Positions 9,714 through 19,085 of a stretch of 64,000 nucleotides of DNA are shown piece after piece. The translations under genes were made by a program, and so were the position numbers. Location: assembly GCA_029063085.1 (NCBI GenBank), contig JAIDOW010000073.1, positions 58,233 to 122,232 on the forward strand, in the 5' to 3' direction. Below the pieces are notes generated by a model that did not search any database, was not told the origin of the DNA, and saw nothing but the letters and a program-made list of their open reading frames with translations. The stretch comes from Lachnospiraceae bacterium. GTDB taxonomy: Bacteria; Bacillota; Clostridia; Lachnospirales; Lachnospiraceae. Numbering within the stretch: the first letter of the stretch is position 1; each line of letters starts with the position of its first letter.

Positions 9714-10298
9714 CTACTTCACGGAATGATTTCCGGTTGCCGCATCTAACTTAACTGTCGCCACTTTATTGCCATTATATATAATCTCATAACTTCCTGC
9801 TCCGTAACGGACAGAACCATCTGCTTTTTTAAATTCAATTAGCATAGTCTCTGTTCCATCTACAAAGCTGCATTCTCCTGCACCTGCTTCCGGTGTGTAA
9901 TTAATACTGAGAATATTAGGAAGCGTGGTCTCAACTACAGCATTACCATCTGCATCCACCTCTTTCGGTGTAAAAGAAGAACCGTCATTATATCCTAAGA
10001 TTAATGAATAGGATCCTCTTTTAGCAATTGTACCGTCTGCAAAATTAATGTCACTATTATTATACTGAATCAACATACAAAGCGGTGAATCCTTTGCTTC
10101 CGAAACTGCCTTTGTCTTAATCAAAAGACTTCCCATTTGGGCATCCAGAGCAGAAGCCGCTGCATTACATTTTGCCTGTTTGATAATTCCAATTGTTACA
10201 AAAGACATTCCCGACAAGATTGCGATAATCGCAATGACGATAATTGCTTCAATCAATGTGTAACCTTTATTTTTTCTTGTATTTTTATTCTTCCTCAT
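9714..10298 (-). CDS. small type IV prepilin (minor pilin)
   Basis: About 194 residues. The leader MRKNKNTRKNKG is followed by YTLIEAIIVIAIIAILSG, a standard prepilin cleavage site with Glu+5 and hydrophobic helix. The ORF track begins 11 residues earlier (10331), overlapping the upstream gene; the ATG at 10298 has AGGCGGTG at good spacing and is the likely start. Two cysteines (LCML and GECS) could form the disulphide loop common in pilin C-terminal domains. It sits between the GspK/PilX-like and PilW-like genes, the usual place of a FimT/PilE-type minor pilin. Confidence 0.87.
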   Translation of the reverse strand: MRKNKNTRKNKGYTLIEAIIVIAIIAILSGMSFVTIGIIKQAKCNAAASALDAQMGSLLIKTKAVSEAKDSPLCMLIQYNNSDINFADGTIAKRGSYSLILGYNDGSSFTPKEVDADGNAVVETTLPNILSINYTPEAGAGECSFVDGTETMLIEFKKADGSVRYGAGSYEIIYNGNKVATVKLDAATGNHSVK

Positions 10299-10309
10299 AC
10301 CATCACCGC

Positions 10310-13237
10310 CTAATCTACATTCTTCTTCCAATTACGGAAGGAAAGAATATCTTCAAACTGGACAGCACTGATATCTTTCATTGAAACCACAGGGGTATCA
10401 CCACTTTCAGCCGGAGGAACATACTGGGATGTAAATAACCGGAACATATCACAAACAAATCCAAAATTATCAGCCTTGCTTTCTCCACGGGAATAATCAC
10501 ATTCCCGCAAAATAGTCTTAATAACTTCTTCATTGGCAAGAAGGCTCATTGTTGTTTTTCCATTTACCTTATCAAAATTATTAATGATAATTTTGCCACC
10601 GGTTACAATCAACCCCTCAAACTCTTCCACATTATCCTCAAAGGTCACATCGCCCTTAGCAATTACAATTCCTCTTACTTTGCCGTTTTTATATGGCTTA
10701 TTATAATCTGCGGTTGAAGAACCTATCTTACAGGAATCGGCACCAATCTGCACATCTCCTTCAGAAATCCATACACCATATCCACACTTAAGTGTACAGT
10801 ATCTGCTATTTTCCTTATTTACAAGAGAAAAATCAAAATAGTGGTTAATCGGCGTAATAACCTCTTCCTTTAAAGTATGTGCCTGTGTCACAAAAGCACC
10901 CTCACTACTCTTATTTGTAAGAAGCCATTTTACTTCTTTATATTGATCCTGTAACTTACTTGATACACGCTGTGCTGCAACCGCCGCATCACTACCAATC
11001 TGCAATAATGACTGACCGTTATTTCCCTCATTAATCGCATTATTTACATTCTCAGCTGCCTTAACTAAAGGGGCAATATTTCCACTGTTTGCAACAATAG
11101 TAAAATTACCGTCTACCTGTGTAGTAATTGCCGAATTGGTATATATATTCTTATATGGATCCGTTTCTTCCTCACTAACCTGCAGCATTTTCACTTTAAA
11201 ATACTCATAATCGGTAATGTTGATCATTCCATATGTCTCACCTGCAGTCTTCCCACTGGCATCAACTATAGTAGACTCATCAAACATAGCCGCATAATCT
11301 GCAATAAACTGATTCATTACGTTTTTATCTTTTATATCTGCCTTTGAGAAATCCAGAAAATATTTCGTTTTTCCTGAAACAACAGTCTTTACAACTGGTA
11401 TCTTATCAAAGTTGGACCAGATATCCTTGTAAGCATCTACATCTCTTAAACGCTGCGGAAGCTCCAGCCATAATCCATCCGCCTGATCATGTACATTACC
11501 ATCCGGGATATATGCTAGCTGGTTACTCTTAATAGAAATTGCTTCACCAGTGCGGTAATCCTGAATAGCTGTCTTGTCTGACTCATCAATCTTTCCTGTC
11601 TCCACCGTATAGTTATCGGTAACCGTACCGTTCTTTGTCTCCTGTGTCAGATAACTATCTGTTTCACGCTTTACCTCATCCGTCATATTTTCGACAACAT
11701 TACCATTTTTCACAGTATAATTCACAGTCTCTGCGGTCTCTGATTCCTTAGTAGCTTTTGACAACTCAATATAAGACTGTCCTGCCACATATAACGCATT
11801 CGCCTGTTTAAAATCAAGCGTTGTATCCTGTCCGTTCAATATAATCGCACTACTGTTATAATGTGCCTGACCTCTTATACTCTGACCATCCGTAATACCT
11901 GCATGAGTATCCTTTGTAAACTTACGAACACCTTTTTCAATAGATTCTGTAGTATAAGTCCGGTTATCCGTTGAAGCATAATTATATCCATAATACTCTC
12001 CGTTTAACAGAACCGATCCGGAATTGGCATTTACCTCCAAATCATCATAAATATAAGCCCTTGCCTTCATCGTCAAAGAAGCACCTTTCATAACATCACC
12101 AGTCGTACTCTGCCTGAGTGCAAATCCATCCAGCACAATACCATCTGCCCATATATCTGCATAATCAGCAGATGAATTAGCAATATTTGAAATTGTGACA
12201 TCTGCACAATTCATAAGTGCAAGGGACCCCGGAACAATAATCCTGTCTGACGCCAGTATAACAGATGCTCCATCTACATAAAGACCGGAATACATGCTCT
12301 TTACATTAACACCATCACAATTTTTCAAACGATCTTCATCATAAGAATTGACCTTCTGAATCTGATCACTCTTCAAATCTGCTGGAGCAGCAACATCATT
12401 AACCGTTGGAATAGTTCCCGGATTCTCATCATAGCTCTTATTATAAAAATCTGATGCTGCATATATATTTCCGGTTATATTTACCTTATTGCCCAGTGCC
12501 GTCTTACCTTCTTTATCAGTAATCTCAATACCTCTGTCTGCAATCATGGAATAAGCATACAACTCACTAAGATCCGCATTATTTCCGTTAAAATTAACAT
12601 CAAACTCCGGCTTTCCGATAATTAAATCTGTTGTAAGAGTCTGAATAAACGTATCCGGAGCTCCAACCGTACCGGAATCCTTCTTAGATCTTGCGTTTAT
12701 TGTAGAATACTTAGCTTCCCTGCGTAATACAAGATTGTAGATCACCAGCTCATCGTCTGTCTTATTTATATTTCCAATACTCAGCTGAACACCTTCCTTG
12801 GTATCCTCATTTGTATCGCTGTATGGATAACTCAAAAACGATTTTAAATGATCTTCCGCATTACTTGGCTGATAATCCTCATTAGAACTCAACATTTTCA
12901 TATACGTTGTCTTTAAAATTTTATTAGCATCTGCTGGTTCCATTGTCACATATGCCTTTTTACTGGTATCATAATACACCAAAACTTCCAATGTTTCATC
13001 ATATGCCTGATTTAAAACCCTCATAGCATCTCCACCGACACCCGCATATATTTCATCCATCGCCTGCTCCAGATAATAGAAATTATCCCGTGCATTAATA
13101 TCATAGGCTTTCAGCCTATAGCAGAGTGCAACAGCAACCAGAATTGCCGCCACAAGAACTGCAAGAAAGGAAATAGTCGCTACAACCATTATGAAACTGT
13201 TACCTTGATTCTTTTTCTTAATCTTCTTTCTTCTCAT
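10310..13237 (-). CDS. giant PilX/GspK-like pseudopilin
   Basis: About 975 residues. A basic leader (MRRKKIKKKNQG) precedes NSFIMVVATISFLAVLV and a long hydrophobic segment, then YYLEQAMDEIYAG, which resembles the conserved region after the helix in PilX/GspK proteins. Position +5 is Met, not Glu, as in GspK, the tip pseudopilin of type II secretion. The rest is far longer than the usual 150-330 residues and rich in short beta strands with repeated G/D/N turns (for example VILASDRIIVPG, GIVIAKGDVTFEDN), suggesting a beta-helix-like region. The start is the ATG in TTGATG at 13237, which overlaps the upstream stop and has GGAGG ahead of it; the TTG at 13240 is less likely. A tip role is inference. 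Confidence 0.78.
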   Translation of the reverse strand: MRRKKIKKKNQGNSFIMVVATISFLAVLVAAILVAVALCYRLKAYDINARDNFYYLEQAMDEIYAGVGGDAMRVLNQAYDETLEVLVYYDTSKKAYVTMEPADANKILKTTYMKMLSSNEDYQPSNAEDHLKSFLSYPYSDTNEDTKEGVQLSIGNINKTDDELVIYNLVLRREAKYSTINARSKKDSGTVGAPDTFIQTLTTDLIIGKPEFDVNFNGNNADLSELYAYSMIADRGIEITDKEGKTALGNKVNITGNIYAASDFYNKSYDENPGTIPTVNDVAAPADLKSDQIQKVNSYDEDRLKNCDGVNVKSMYSGLYVDGASVILASDRIIVPGSLALMNCADVTISNIANSSADYADIWADGIVLDGFALRQSTTGDVMKGASLTMKARAYIYDDLEVNANSGSVLLNGEYYGYNYASTDNRTYTTESIEKGVRKFTKDTHAGITDGQSIRGQAHYNSSAIILNGQDTTLDFKQANALYVAGQSYIELSKATKESETAETVNYTVKNGNVVENMTDEVKRETDSYLTQETKNGTVTDNYTVETGKIDESDKTAIQDYRTGEAISIKSNQLAYIPDGNVHDQADGLWLELPQRLRDVDAYKDIWSNFDKIPVVKTVVSGKTKYFLDFSKADIKDKNVMNQFIADYAAMFDESTIVDASGKTAGETYGMINITDYEYFKVKMLQVSEEETDPYKNIYTNSAITTQVDGNFTIVANSGNIAPLVKAAENVNNAINEGNNGQSLLQIGSDAAVAAQRVSSKLQDQYKEVKWLLTNKSSEGAFVTQAHTLKEEVITPINHYFDFSLVNKENSRYCTLKCGYGVWISEGDVQIGADSCKIGSSTADYNKPYKNGKVRGIVIAKGDVTFEDNVEEFEGLIVTGGKIIINNFDKVNGKTTMSLLANEEVIKTILRECDYSRGESKADNFGFVCDMFRLFTSQYVPPAESGDTPVVSMKDISAVQFEDILSFRNWKKNVD

Positions 13238-14703
13238 CAAGTTTCATTACCTCCTTTCGTTCCCTGAAGAATCGGCTGATCTACCGAAGTATCAATGGGT
13301 CCCTCTGTATCCGGCTTCATCCATATCTTTACCTGATATAACCCTCTGCTCTCTTCTGTTGCTTGGTTTAACAAACCGACTGTCGCATCCTTACTCCCTC
13401 CCGAAACTAGAGGTGCAATCGCTATTCTTTCACTAGAAGAAGCACCATCATTAATTAAATTTAAAAAGGTACCCACTCTGCCATCTATTGCTCCACTCAC
13501 ACCCTCGCTTCTCTCATCAGCAGTAACTGCAGAAGCTGCCTTGTACCAGAACTTATGTGCCGCAGATTTTTCATTGGACTTAAGATTACCCTCTGAATCG
13601 ATATTATCACCTATATTATGATATACATGAATCCTCTCTAGAGTATTATCTCCGCTCTCTTTGGTCTTTGCTAACATATGGATATTTACATTATCCCTGC
13701 CAACGGAATTCCCTCTTACATCATTGTAAAGTATGTTCCCTACTTTATCATCTACCGTTCCAGAATCCACGATATTCTGTGAATACGTCGCAGCTGTTTC
13801 TACAAAAAAGAGATTAACTTCAGAATCATCCAGTTCACTTATATCAATTGCAACATAATCATCCTCTGAATAATCCCCGTTATAAACACAAGGATTATAC
13901 ATCAAATAAATATTAGGAAGCTTATCTGCAAATGTCTGTGCATCCGAAACATACTGAATATGGTTATTATCACCAAGTATACCATTAAGATCATGATCAA
14001 TATAATCCAAAACGCACCGAACGATATATCCATCTCGCGAATTACCGGACACCTCCACCGTCATCATTCTGGATGCTGTATCCGCCAAAAATAAATCCAC
14101 TCCTATACCCTGCATCTGCTGGTTGTAACGATCCTCATCAATCTCTTTGAGTGCCTGTAATTTTTTCGTTCGGAACGCAGCAGATGCCATCTTATCATAA
14201 TTCAGCATTGTTCCATCAAATAAAGCCACCTTAGTATGATCGATATCCTCCACAATACCTAATGCCAGATTATTTGGATCAATAAAACCAGCATCATTTA
14301 CTCCCTTATCTACATAATAATCATTGTTAACCTGAATCAGATAATTATATGTCGAACTTTTTGTCCCTATTGTGGTCTTACCTTTCATTGTACAGCTTTT
14401 TCTTTCTGTCAAATCAGTTGGATCTACAGTCGTTACAAATCCACCGCCAAACTCAAAGGTTCCTGCCAAGGTACCATTTGCAACATAATACTCTTCATCC
14501 GTAACCTGATCGATCGGCACCGCTTTAATATGCTCCATCAAATTCTCAGCAAAATCATTACGGTACTGTAACTCTTTTGAACTCGTTGTCATATTCAGGG
14601 ACGATATAATCCCTGAAACAATCGGCAGCATCAGTATCATAAAAATTGCAAGGGATATTAAAATTTCAACCATACTAAAACCAGTATTTTTTTTCTTTAT
14701 CAT
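13237..14703 (-). CDS. PilV-like minor prepilin with large C-terminal domain
   Basis: 488 residues. The leader MIKKKNTG precedes FSMVEILISLAIFMILML, with Glu+5, and FAENLMEHIKAVP after the helix matches the PilV/GspI pattern. The remaining roughly 420 residues are much longer than a usual PilV and form an Asp/Asn-rich, probably beta-rich, surface domain of unknown function. GGAGTGA sits 6 bp before the ATG. Its TGA stop overlaps the start of the next gene, so the two are translationally coupled. Confidence 0.83.
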   Translation of the reverse strand: MIKKKNTGFSMVEILISLAIFMILMLPIVSGIISSLNMTTSSKELQYRNDFAENLMEHIKAVPIDQVTDEEYYVANGTLAGTFEFGGGFVTTVDPTDLTERKSCTMKGKTTIGTKSSTYNYLIQVNNDYYVDKGVNDAGFIDPNNLALGIVEDIDHTKVALFDGTMLNYDKMASAAFRTKKLQALKEIDEDRYNQQMQGIGVDLFLADTASRMMTVEVSGNSRDGYIVRCVLDYIDHDLNGILGDNNHIQYVSDAQTFADKLPNIYLMYNPCVYNGDYSEDDYVAIDISELDDSEVNLFFVETAATYSQNIVDSGTVDDKVGNILYNDVRGNSVGRDNVNIHMLAKTKESGDNTLERIHVYHNIGDNIDSEGNLKSNEKSAAHKFWYKAASAVTADERSEGVSGAIDGRVGTFLNLINDGASSSERIAIAPLVSGGSKDATVGLLNQATEESRGLYQVKIWMKPDTEGPIDTSVDQPILQGTKGGNET

Positions 14704-14720
14704 GGAACAATCACTCCAAT

Positions 14721-15971
14721 CTACTTATATACCTTGACAGAACCTGTCTGGCTTGCAATATCCACACGAGGGGATACGCTGTCATCTCCACTTATTTTTA
14801 CATAAACCGGAAGATTTGTTGTATTGCGAATTGTAACACGGATTCCGGCTTTATCATCATCATTCTTCCTTGCTGATGACTGAAGTAAAACTTTAACATC
14901 TTCACTGGAAGTTACCTCAGCCTCATAAGAAACATCATCCAAAGTATACTTACAATAATTCTTACCGTCTTTCTCATAAAAATCAAAGGTAAGAGTTGAT
15001 ACATCATTGTCACTATTGGAAATTACGCTTGCTTCTTTTCCTGCACCGTTCTGACCTGCCACCTTAGCAGACACATCACTGGTAGATGCATTTAACATTG
15101 CATAGAAATCATAACTGCTTTCAATTGCAGCACCATCATTCTCATCATATTTGTTCAGACCGCTCTCCTTATCTGTACCAGAACTGCCTCCCACTCCGGT
15201 ATTAAAGATATTATTAACACCAATCTCAACTTCATTTAAATCAAGCTGACGCTCCGGTCTTTCCGAACTCTCTACCGAATAGCAGTATAATTCCAATTCA
15301 CCACTGTATAAATCCCCTTCATTATCATACTTAACATCAAGAGAATTAATGGTCATTCTATCAGAATATCCTCCTACATAGTTGATCACATCTTTTAAAG
15401 ACGAATAAGATCCATAATAGGATATTGGAAAGATTGCACGGTAACACTTGAAAGCTGCATCATTTCCCACAGCCTCTCCCTCTGTCAAAGTATCTCCGGA
15501 AGCTGCATTCTCAGTAGAAGCCGCTTCTGTTGTTGCAGTCTCTGTCGTTCCTGCCTCTGTTGTACCGGCTGTATCCGCTGCTGCGCCGCCAAGAGAAGCG
15601 TCAGCACCACCCTGACCCAAGGTATAAAACTGCTCTTTCTGCCCCATCTCCAAAGAATCCAGAGAAAAATCATTGCTCTTCTTCACTCCGTCTAAAAACA
15701 TAACAGTAATTTCCTGATTCATATCTGCCGGAAACGCATTTAATACTTCTTCGAAATCTGCATTAAACTGCTCTGTATCTGCAATATACTGTTCCCTGTT
15801 TGCCTGTTTCTGGTTTAATTCTGCCAGTCTGCTCTCTAACTGTATAATCTCACTGTTAATCGTCTGTACCTGATCATAATTCGGCTTTGCCACATACATA
15901 AGCACGAGGACAGCAGCAGCCACACCTACCAGCCCCAATAATAATGCCTTTTCTGTATCTCCTAATTTCAT
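14721..15971 (-). CDS. pilO: PilO-like inner-membrane assembly protein
   Basis: About 416 residues. One membrane helix near residues 8-28 is followed by a coiled-coil segment (QTINSEIIQLESRLAELNQKQ) and an alpha/beta domain (FPADMNQEITVMFLDGV; YYGSYSSLKDVINYVGG) typical of PilO. A Thr/Ala/Glu-rich low-complexity linker (about 135-165) splits the PilO core, and a further beta domain is added at the C-terminus. PilO pairs with PilN to link cytoplasmic PilM to the pilus base. The ATG at 15971 is preferred over the GTG at 15974 because AGGAGGGG is spaced for it. It follows pilM-pilN by 11 bp. Confidence 0.82.
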   Translation of the reverse strand: MKLGDTEKALLLGLVGVAAAVLVLMYVAKPNYDQVQTINSEIIQLESRLAELNQKQANREQYIADTEQFNADFEEVLNAFPADMNQEITVMFLDGVKKSNDFSLDSLEMGQKEQFYTLGQGGADASLGGAAADTAGTTEAGTTETATTEAASTENAASGDTLTEGEAVGNDAAFKCYRAIFPISYYGSYSSLKDVINYVGGYSDRMTINSLDVKYDNEGDLYSGELELYCYSVESSERPERQLDLNEVEIGVNNIFNTGVGGSSGTDKESGLNKYDENDGAAIESSYDFYAMLNASTSDVSAKVAGQNGAGKEASVISNSDNDVSTLTFDFYEKDGKNYCKYTLDDVSYEAEVTSSEDVKVLLQSSARKNDDDKAGIRVTIRNTTNLPVYVKISGDDSVSPRVDIASQTGSVKVYK

Positions 15972-15982
15972 CACAACCCCTC

Positions 15983-17626
15983 CTATTCTGCACTGGTTTC
16001 CGGAAGTACTGCATCACCAGCCGCTTCCTCTTCTGTATCATCCTCTACCATTGATACAAAATTTGCCGTAATGTTAAATTCATAATATTTGATTGCCTGA
16101 GCACCCTCTCCGGTACCTTCCTGCTCTGTTTCATTCAGGTCAACTAAAAATGCATTCTCCACACATTCAATTTTCTTTAGCTGAATGATAAACTTCGCAA
16201 TGGCATCATAATCCTTTGTGATACCACTCATCTCAACACCTGCATCACTGGACTTATAGGTATTGATTGCAATGTCCTTTGGCAGGTTATCCTCTAATGC
16301 CTCAAAAAACATGGAAACATTCTCATTCAGGGTTCTGGTCTGTGTATACATATTCTTAATATCTGATAATTTTGCCTTCGCCATATCATAATCGCGGACA
16401 ATCTGGTCAATATCTGCAATCGCCGCAATCTGGTTGTTCAGACTGTCACGCTTTGATATCGCATTATTCTTCATAACAATCGTCACCCCTGCCGCAACTG
16501 CCGCAATCACAATGCCGGCAGCACAAACACCCATACCAATCTTTAAGGTATTTGCATTACTACCCTGCTTTACCTTAGCCTCTGAAGGGACAAATCCCAT
16601 AGGTGCAAAAGCAGCACCAATCGGAGTAATCAGATAAACAGGACTATAAATTTTCAAATCAATTTTCGGATCAAACTTGATGTTATAAAGACTATCCATG
16701 ACTTTTGTCTGAATATTCAGCTGAATCTTAAACAGACCATCAATACCACGAATCAAAGCACCGTCACCGATAAGAAACACATCATCTATCGGCTTATCTG
16801 GATTCTTTGTTACATAGTAATCAATTACACGACCGATATTATTAATCAGATAACGAAACGCTCCTGTAGCTGCATTATCGTCAAAATCAACTGTAATCAG
16901 ACGTTCATTCTGTAACATCGTCATAGCTGTTGTGGCATCTACTCCCTTTTCATCCATAACCTCAGTTACTACTGCATTAGTTCCATACGGTACAGTTCTC
17001 TGTAACAAAAGGGTATCACCCTTTACAATATTCAAAATTGTAGATTCACTACCTAACTGGATTACCATTGTTGTCATTGTAGAACTGGTCTGCGTCTTAA
17101 TCAACTGAAGCATCGCATTACCTATGTAGTCAATTGACTGTATGGTAAATCCTAACATGCTTCCCAATTCATAATAACCTTTCACCATCGCAATTGGTGC
17201 TGCTACTACCATCAGTTTTATCTGTTTGGTCTTATCTTCGTTCACCACATGTTCTAATATAGAATGAGAAACAACGTAATCCTCTATATTAACAGGGAAA
17301 TACTCTGAGGAATTCGCACTCACAATTCCCTTTATTTTATTCTCCTTCACTTCCGGAATTAATACTTCACGGTTTACCACCTTAGTAGATGTCAGAATGA
17401 ATATCACGTTCTTATTGGTAATGCCATTGGCATCCAACTGTTCCCGAATTGCTGATGCAATTTTTTCAGGTTCTTTGATATTTCCGTCCTCATAAGCATC
17501 CTCAGGTGTCTCAAAAATTAATGCATTATGTACATTTGTCTGTTTCTTTATTGAAGGTGTCACTTCAATAATTGTAATACTTTCATTCGTAATGTCTATC
17601 GTTAAGACTTTATTACTTTTTGCCAT
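15983..17626 (-). CDS. pilM-pilN: PilM-PilN fusion, type IV pilus assembly
   Basis: 547 residues carrying two normally separate proteins. Residues 1 to about 345 form an actin-like ATPase of the PilM family (VLTIDITNESITIIEV at the N-terminus, VIQLGSESTILNIV and VFLIGDGALIRGI as nucleotide-binding strands). Residues about 362-385 form one membrane helix, then a coiled coil and a small alpha/beta domain (MFFEALEDNLPKDIAINTYK) like PilN. In other bacteria PilN's cytoplasmic tail binds PilM, so the fusion makes that link covalent. Order and spacing with pilO fit. A good GGGAGG precedes the ATG. The acidic C-terminal tail is unusual. Confidence 0.85.
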   Translation of the reverse strand: MAKSNKVLTIDITNESITIIEVTPSIKKQTNVHNALIFETPEDAYEDGNIKEPEKIASAIREQLDANGITNKNVIFILTSTKVVNREVLIPEVKENKIKGIVSANSSEYFPVNIEDYVVSHSILEHVVNEDKTKQIKLMVVAAPIAMVKGYYELGSMLGFTIQSIDYIGNAMLQLIKTQTSSTMTTMVIQLGSESTILNIVKGDTLLLQRTVPYGTNAVVTEVMDEKGVDATTAMTMLQNERLITVDFDDNAATGAFRYLINNIGRVIDYYVTKNPDKPIDDVFLIGDGALIRGIDGLFKIQLNIQTKVMDSLYNIKFDPKIDLKIYSPVYLITPIGAAFAPMGFVPSEAKVKQGSNANTLKIGMGVCAAGIVIAAVAAGVTIVMKNNAISKRDSLNNQIAAIADIDQIVRDYDMAKAKLSDIKNMYTQTRTLNENVSMFFEALEDNLPKDIAINTYKSSDAGVEMSGITKDYDAIAKFIIQLKKIECVENAFLVDLNETEQEGTGEGAQAIKYYEFNITANFVSMVEDDTEEEAAGDAVLPETSAE

Positions 17627-17659
17627 ATCCGTAGCCTCCCTCGCTAATCAGAAGTTATT

Positions 17660-18508
17660 TTAATAGGGTATCACACCCAAAATTTCCAGATACCAGCTCA
17701 CAAGCTGTGTTCCGCATATCATTGTAATATAAATGCCCAAAGATAAATACGGGCCGAAAGCAAACTGCCTGTTGCTTCCCTTAATCTTCATTAAAGCTAC
17801 ATGTATCACTGACCCTGCAATACATCCAATCCCTAATGCCAAAAAATTAAGTTTCCAGCCTAAAAGTAAGCCAGTTGCTGCCATTAATTTGATGTCACCG
17901 TCCCCTATCACACTGTCAATCTCCTCCTGATACCGATTCTGAAGAATCGGCGTTACAGCAAGATTCACAATGTATAAAAAACCGCTGACTGCAATAAGAC
18001 CAATTAAATATTCTAACCAATTAGAAAAATCTGCAAATAAATGAATCAGTCCGCATATAAAAATAAAAATGTTGCACTCAAATGGAATATACTGTGTATT
18101 CCAATCTACAACTGATAAGAAAAACAACGCAACCGCCGAAAAACCCATCAGCACTCCATCAAGTCCCATCCCTCTCGACCAAAAAGGGAATACATAAACC
18201 AGAAAACCTAATATAACCATTGCAAGCTTTTTAAAATGACTATATGTTTTCTCACAGGAACAGTTTTTCCTTACTGCCAAATAGGATATCAGCATCCAGT
18301 CACTAACAAAATTCGATTGCCCACGTTTGGTCTCCTGCATCGCAATACATTGCTTTTCCAAACCGCACTGCCGGCACGCACTTTCATCCTCTATTTTTTT
18401 AATAAATGCAGAAAGAGGAAGCACAATCCAACACACTGCACTTATTATCAAACCTGTTCCAATCCCAAATATCATTTTCATCTCTGTCTTGTTTTCCTTA
18501 TTCAACAT
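17660..18508 (-). CDS. pilD: type IV prepilin peptidase / methyltransferase (A24 family)
   Basis: About 282 residues with about seven or eight hydrophobic segments. The two catalytic aspartates of the A24 aspartic protease family are recognisable in VDWNTQYIPFE and GDGDIKLMAATGLLLGW (the GxGDxKL motif). The N-terminal cytoplasmic loop carries cysteines (CRQCGLEKQC, NCSC) as in the methyltransferase/zinc part of PilD, but the spacing is shortened and irregular. It should cleave the leaders of the five prepilin-like proteins encoded around it. The start is the ATG at 18508 behind AGAGGGGA; the ORF-track GTG at 18514 lies inside a strong hairpin that also covers the ribosome-binding site (see separate entry). 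Confidence 0.9.
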   Translation of the reverse strand: MLNKENKTEMKMIFGIGTGLIISAVCWIVLPLSAFIKKIEDESACRQCGLEKQCIAMQETKRGQSNFVSDWMLISYLAVRKNCSCEKTYSHFKKLAMVILGFLVYVFPFWSRGMGLDGVLMGFSAVALFFLSVVDWNTQYIPFECNIFIFICGLIHLFADFSNWLEYLIGLIAVSGFLYIVNLAVTPILQNRYQEEIDSVIGDGDIKLMAATGLLLGWKLNFLALGIGCIAGSVIHVALMKIKGSNRQFAFGPYLSLGIYITMICGTQLVSWYLEILGVIPY

Positions 18509-18542
18509 TAACACATCCCCTCTTTTAGAGAGGATGTGTTAA
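18508..18542 (-). promoter_or_regulatory. hairpin masking the ribosome-binding site of the prepilin peptidase gene
   Basis: On the minus strand TTAACACATCCTCTC pairs with GAGGGGATGTGTTAA, a 15-bp stem with one G-U pair and the 5-nt loop TAAAA. The Shine-Dalgarno sequence and the A of the start codon lie in the 3' arm. No U-run follows, so it is not a normal terminator. It could hold translation of pilD low relative to pilA and protect the pilA mRNA 3' end; that is inference. Confidence 0.8.
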
Positions 18543-18590
18543 CCATATTGTTGCCTTACGCAAAACTTATAACAAAATTGTCTTCAACCA

Positions 18591-19085
18591 TCAGGTTCCT
18601 GTAGGTGAACAAGATGTTGCATTATCATTTGTCAGACACTCATCTGCGGTAGGGAATACTAAATGATTACCACCGATACGAACCTTAACTTCATTTCCTG
18701 AAGTGTCTACATAAATTTCAAAATCACCACCTGTTGCAGCAGAACCACTCTTTGCGATACACTTCTTAGACTTAACCTTTGGAATATTTGCTCCAACTGT
18801 ATTTCCAACTGTAGCCATAAAGTCATCAGTAGCCCATGAGCCACCGCCAGTCAACGTAGTCCATGTCTTATCATAACTGCTAGCTGCCGCATCAAAACCA
18901 GCCTCATTAGAAAGTGCCGTCTGAACTGCTGTTGCAATTGCATTACCAGTCTGAATATCTGTAGACACTCTGGACTTATTGATGTACTTGATAAGTGCTG
19001 GTGCAAGAGCACCTGCTAAAATAGCCATAATCGCAATAACGATTATCAGCTCGACCATTGAGAAACCTTTGTTTGTCTTCTTCAT
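18591..19085 (-). CDS. pilA: major type IV pilin PilA
   Basis: 164 residues from the ATG at 19085, which has AAAGGAGA 7 bp upstream; the ORF track adds 29 residues of leader RNA. The short leader MKKTNKG is cleaved before FSMVELIIVIAIMAILAG, with Glu+5 and a long N-terminal helix ending in LIKYINKSR. The C-terminal globular part is small, rich in Gly, Ser and Thr, with three cysteines (KKCIAK, DECLT, TSCS), two of which could close a D-region loop. The short length, simple composition and separate long leader support this being the major subunit. It follows pilC by about 250 bp of structured leader and precedes pilD across a hairpin. Confidence 0.92.
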   Translation of the reverse strand: MKKTNKGFSMVELIIVIAIMAILAGALAPALIKYINKSRVSTDIQTGNAIATAVQTALSNEAGFDAAASSYDKTWTTLTGGGSWATDDFMATVGNTVGANIPKVKSKKCIAKSGSAATGGDFEIYVDTSGNEVKVRIGGNHLVFPTADECLTNDNATSCSPTGT

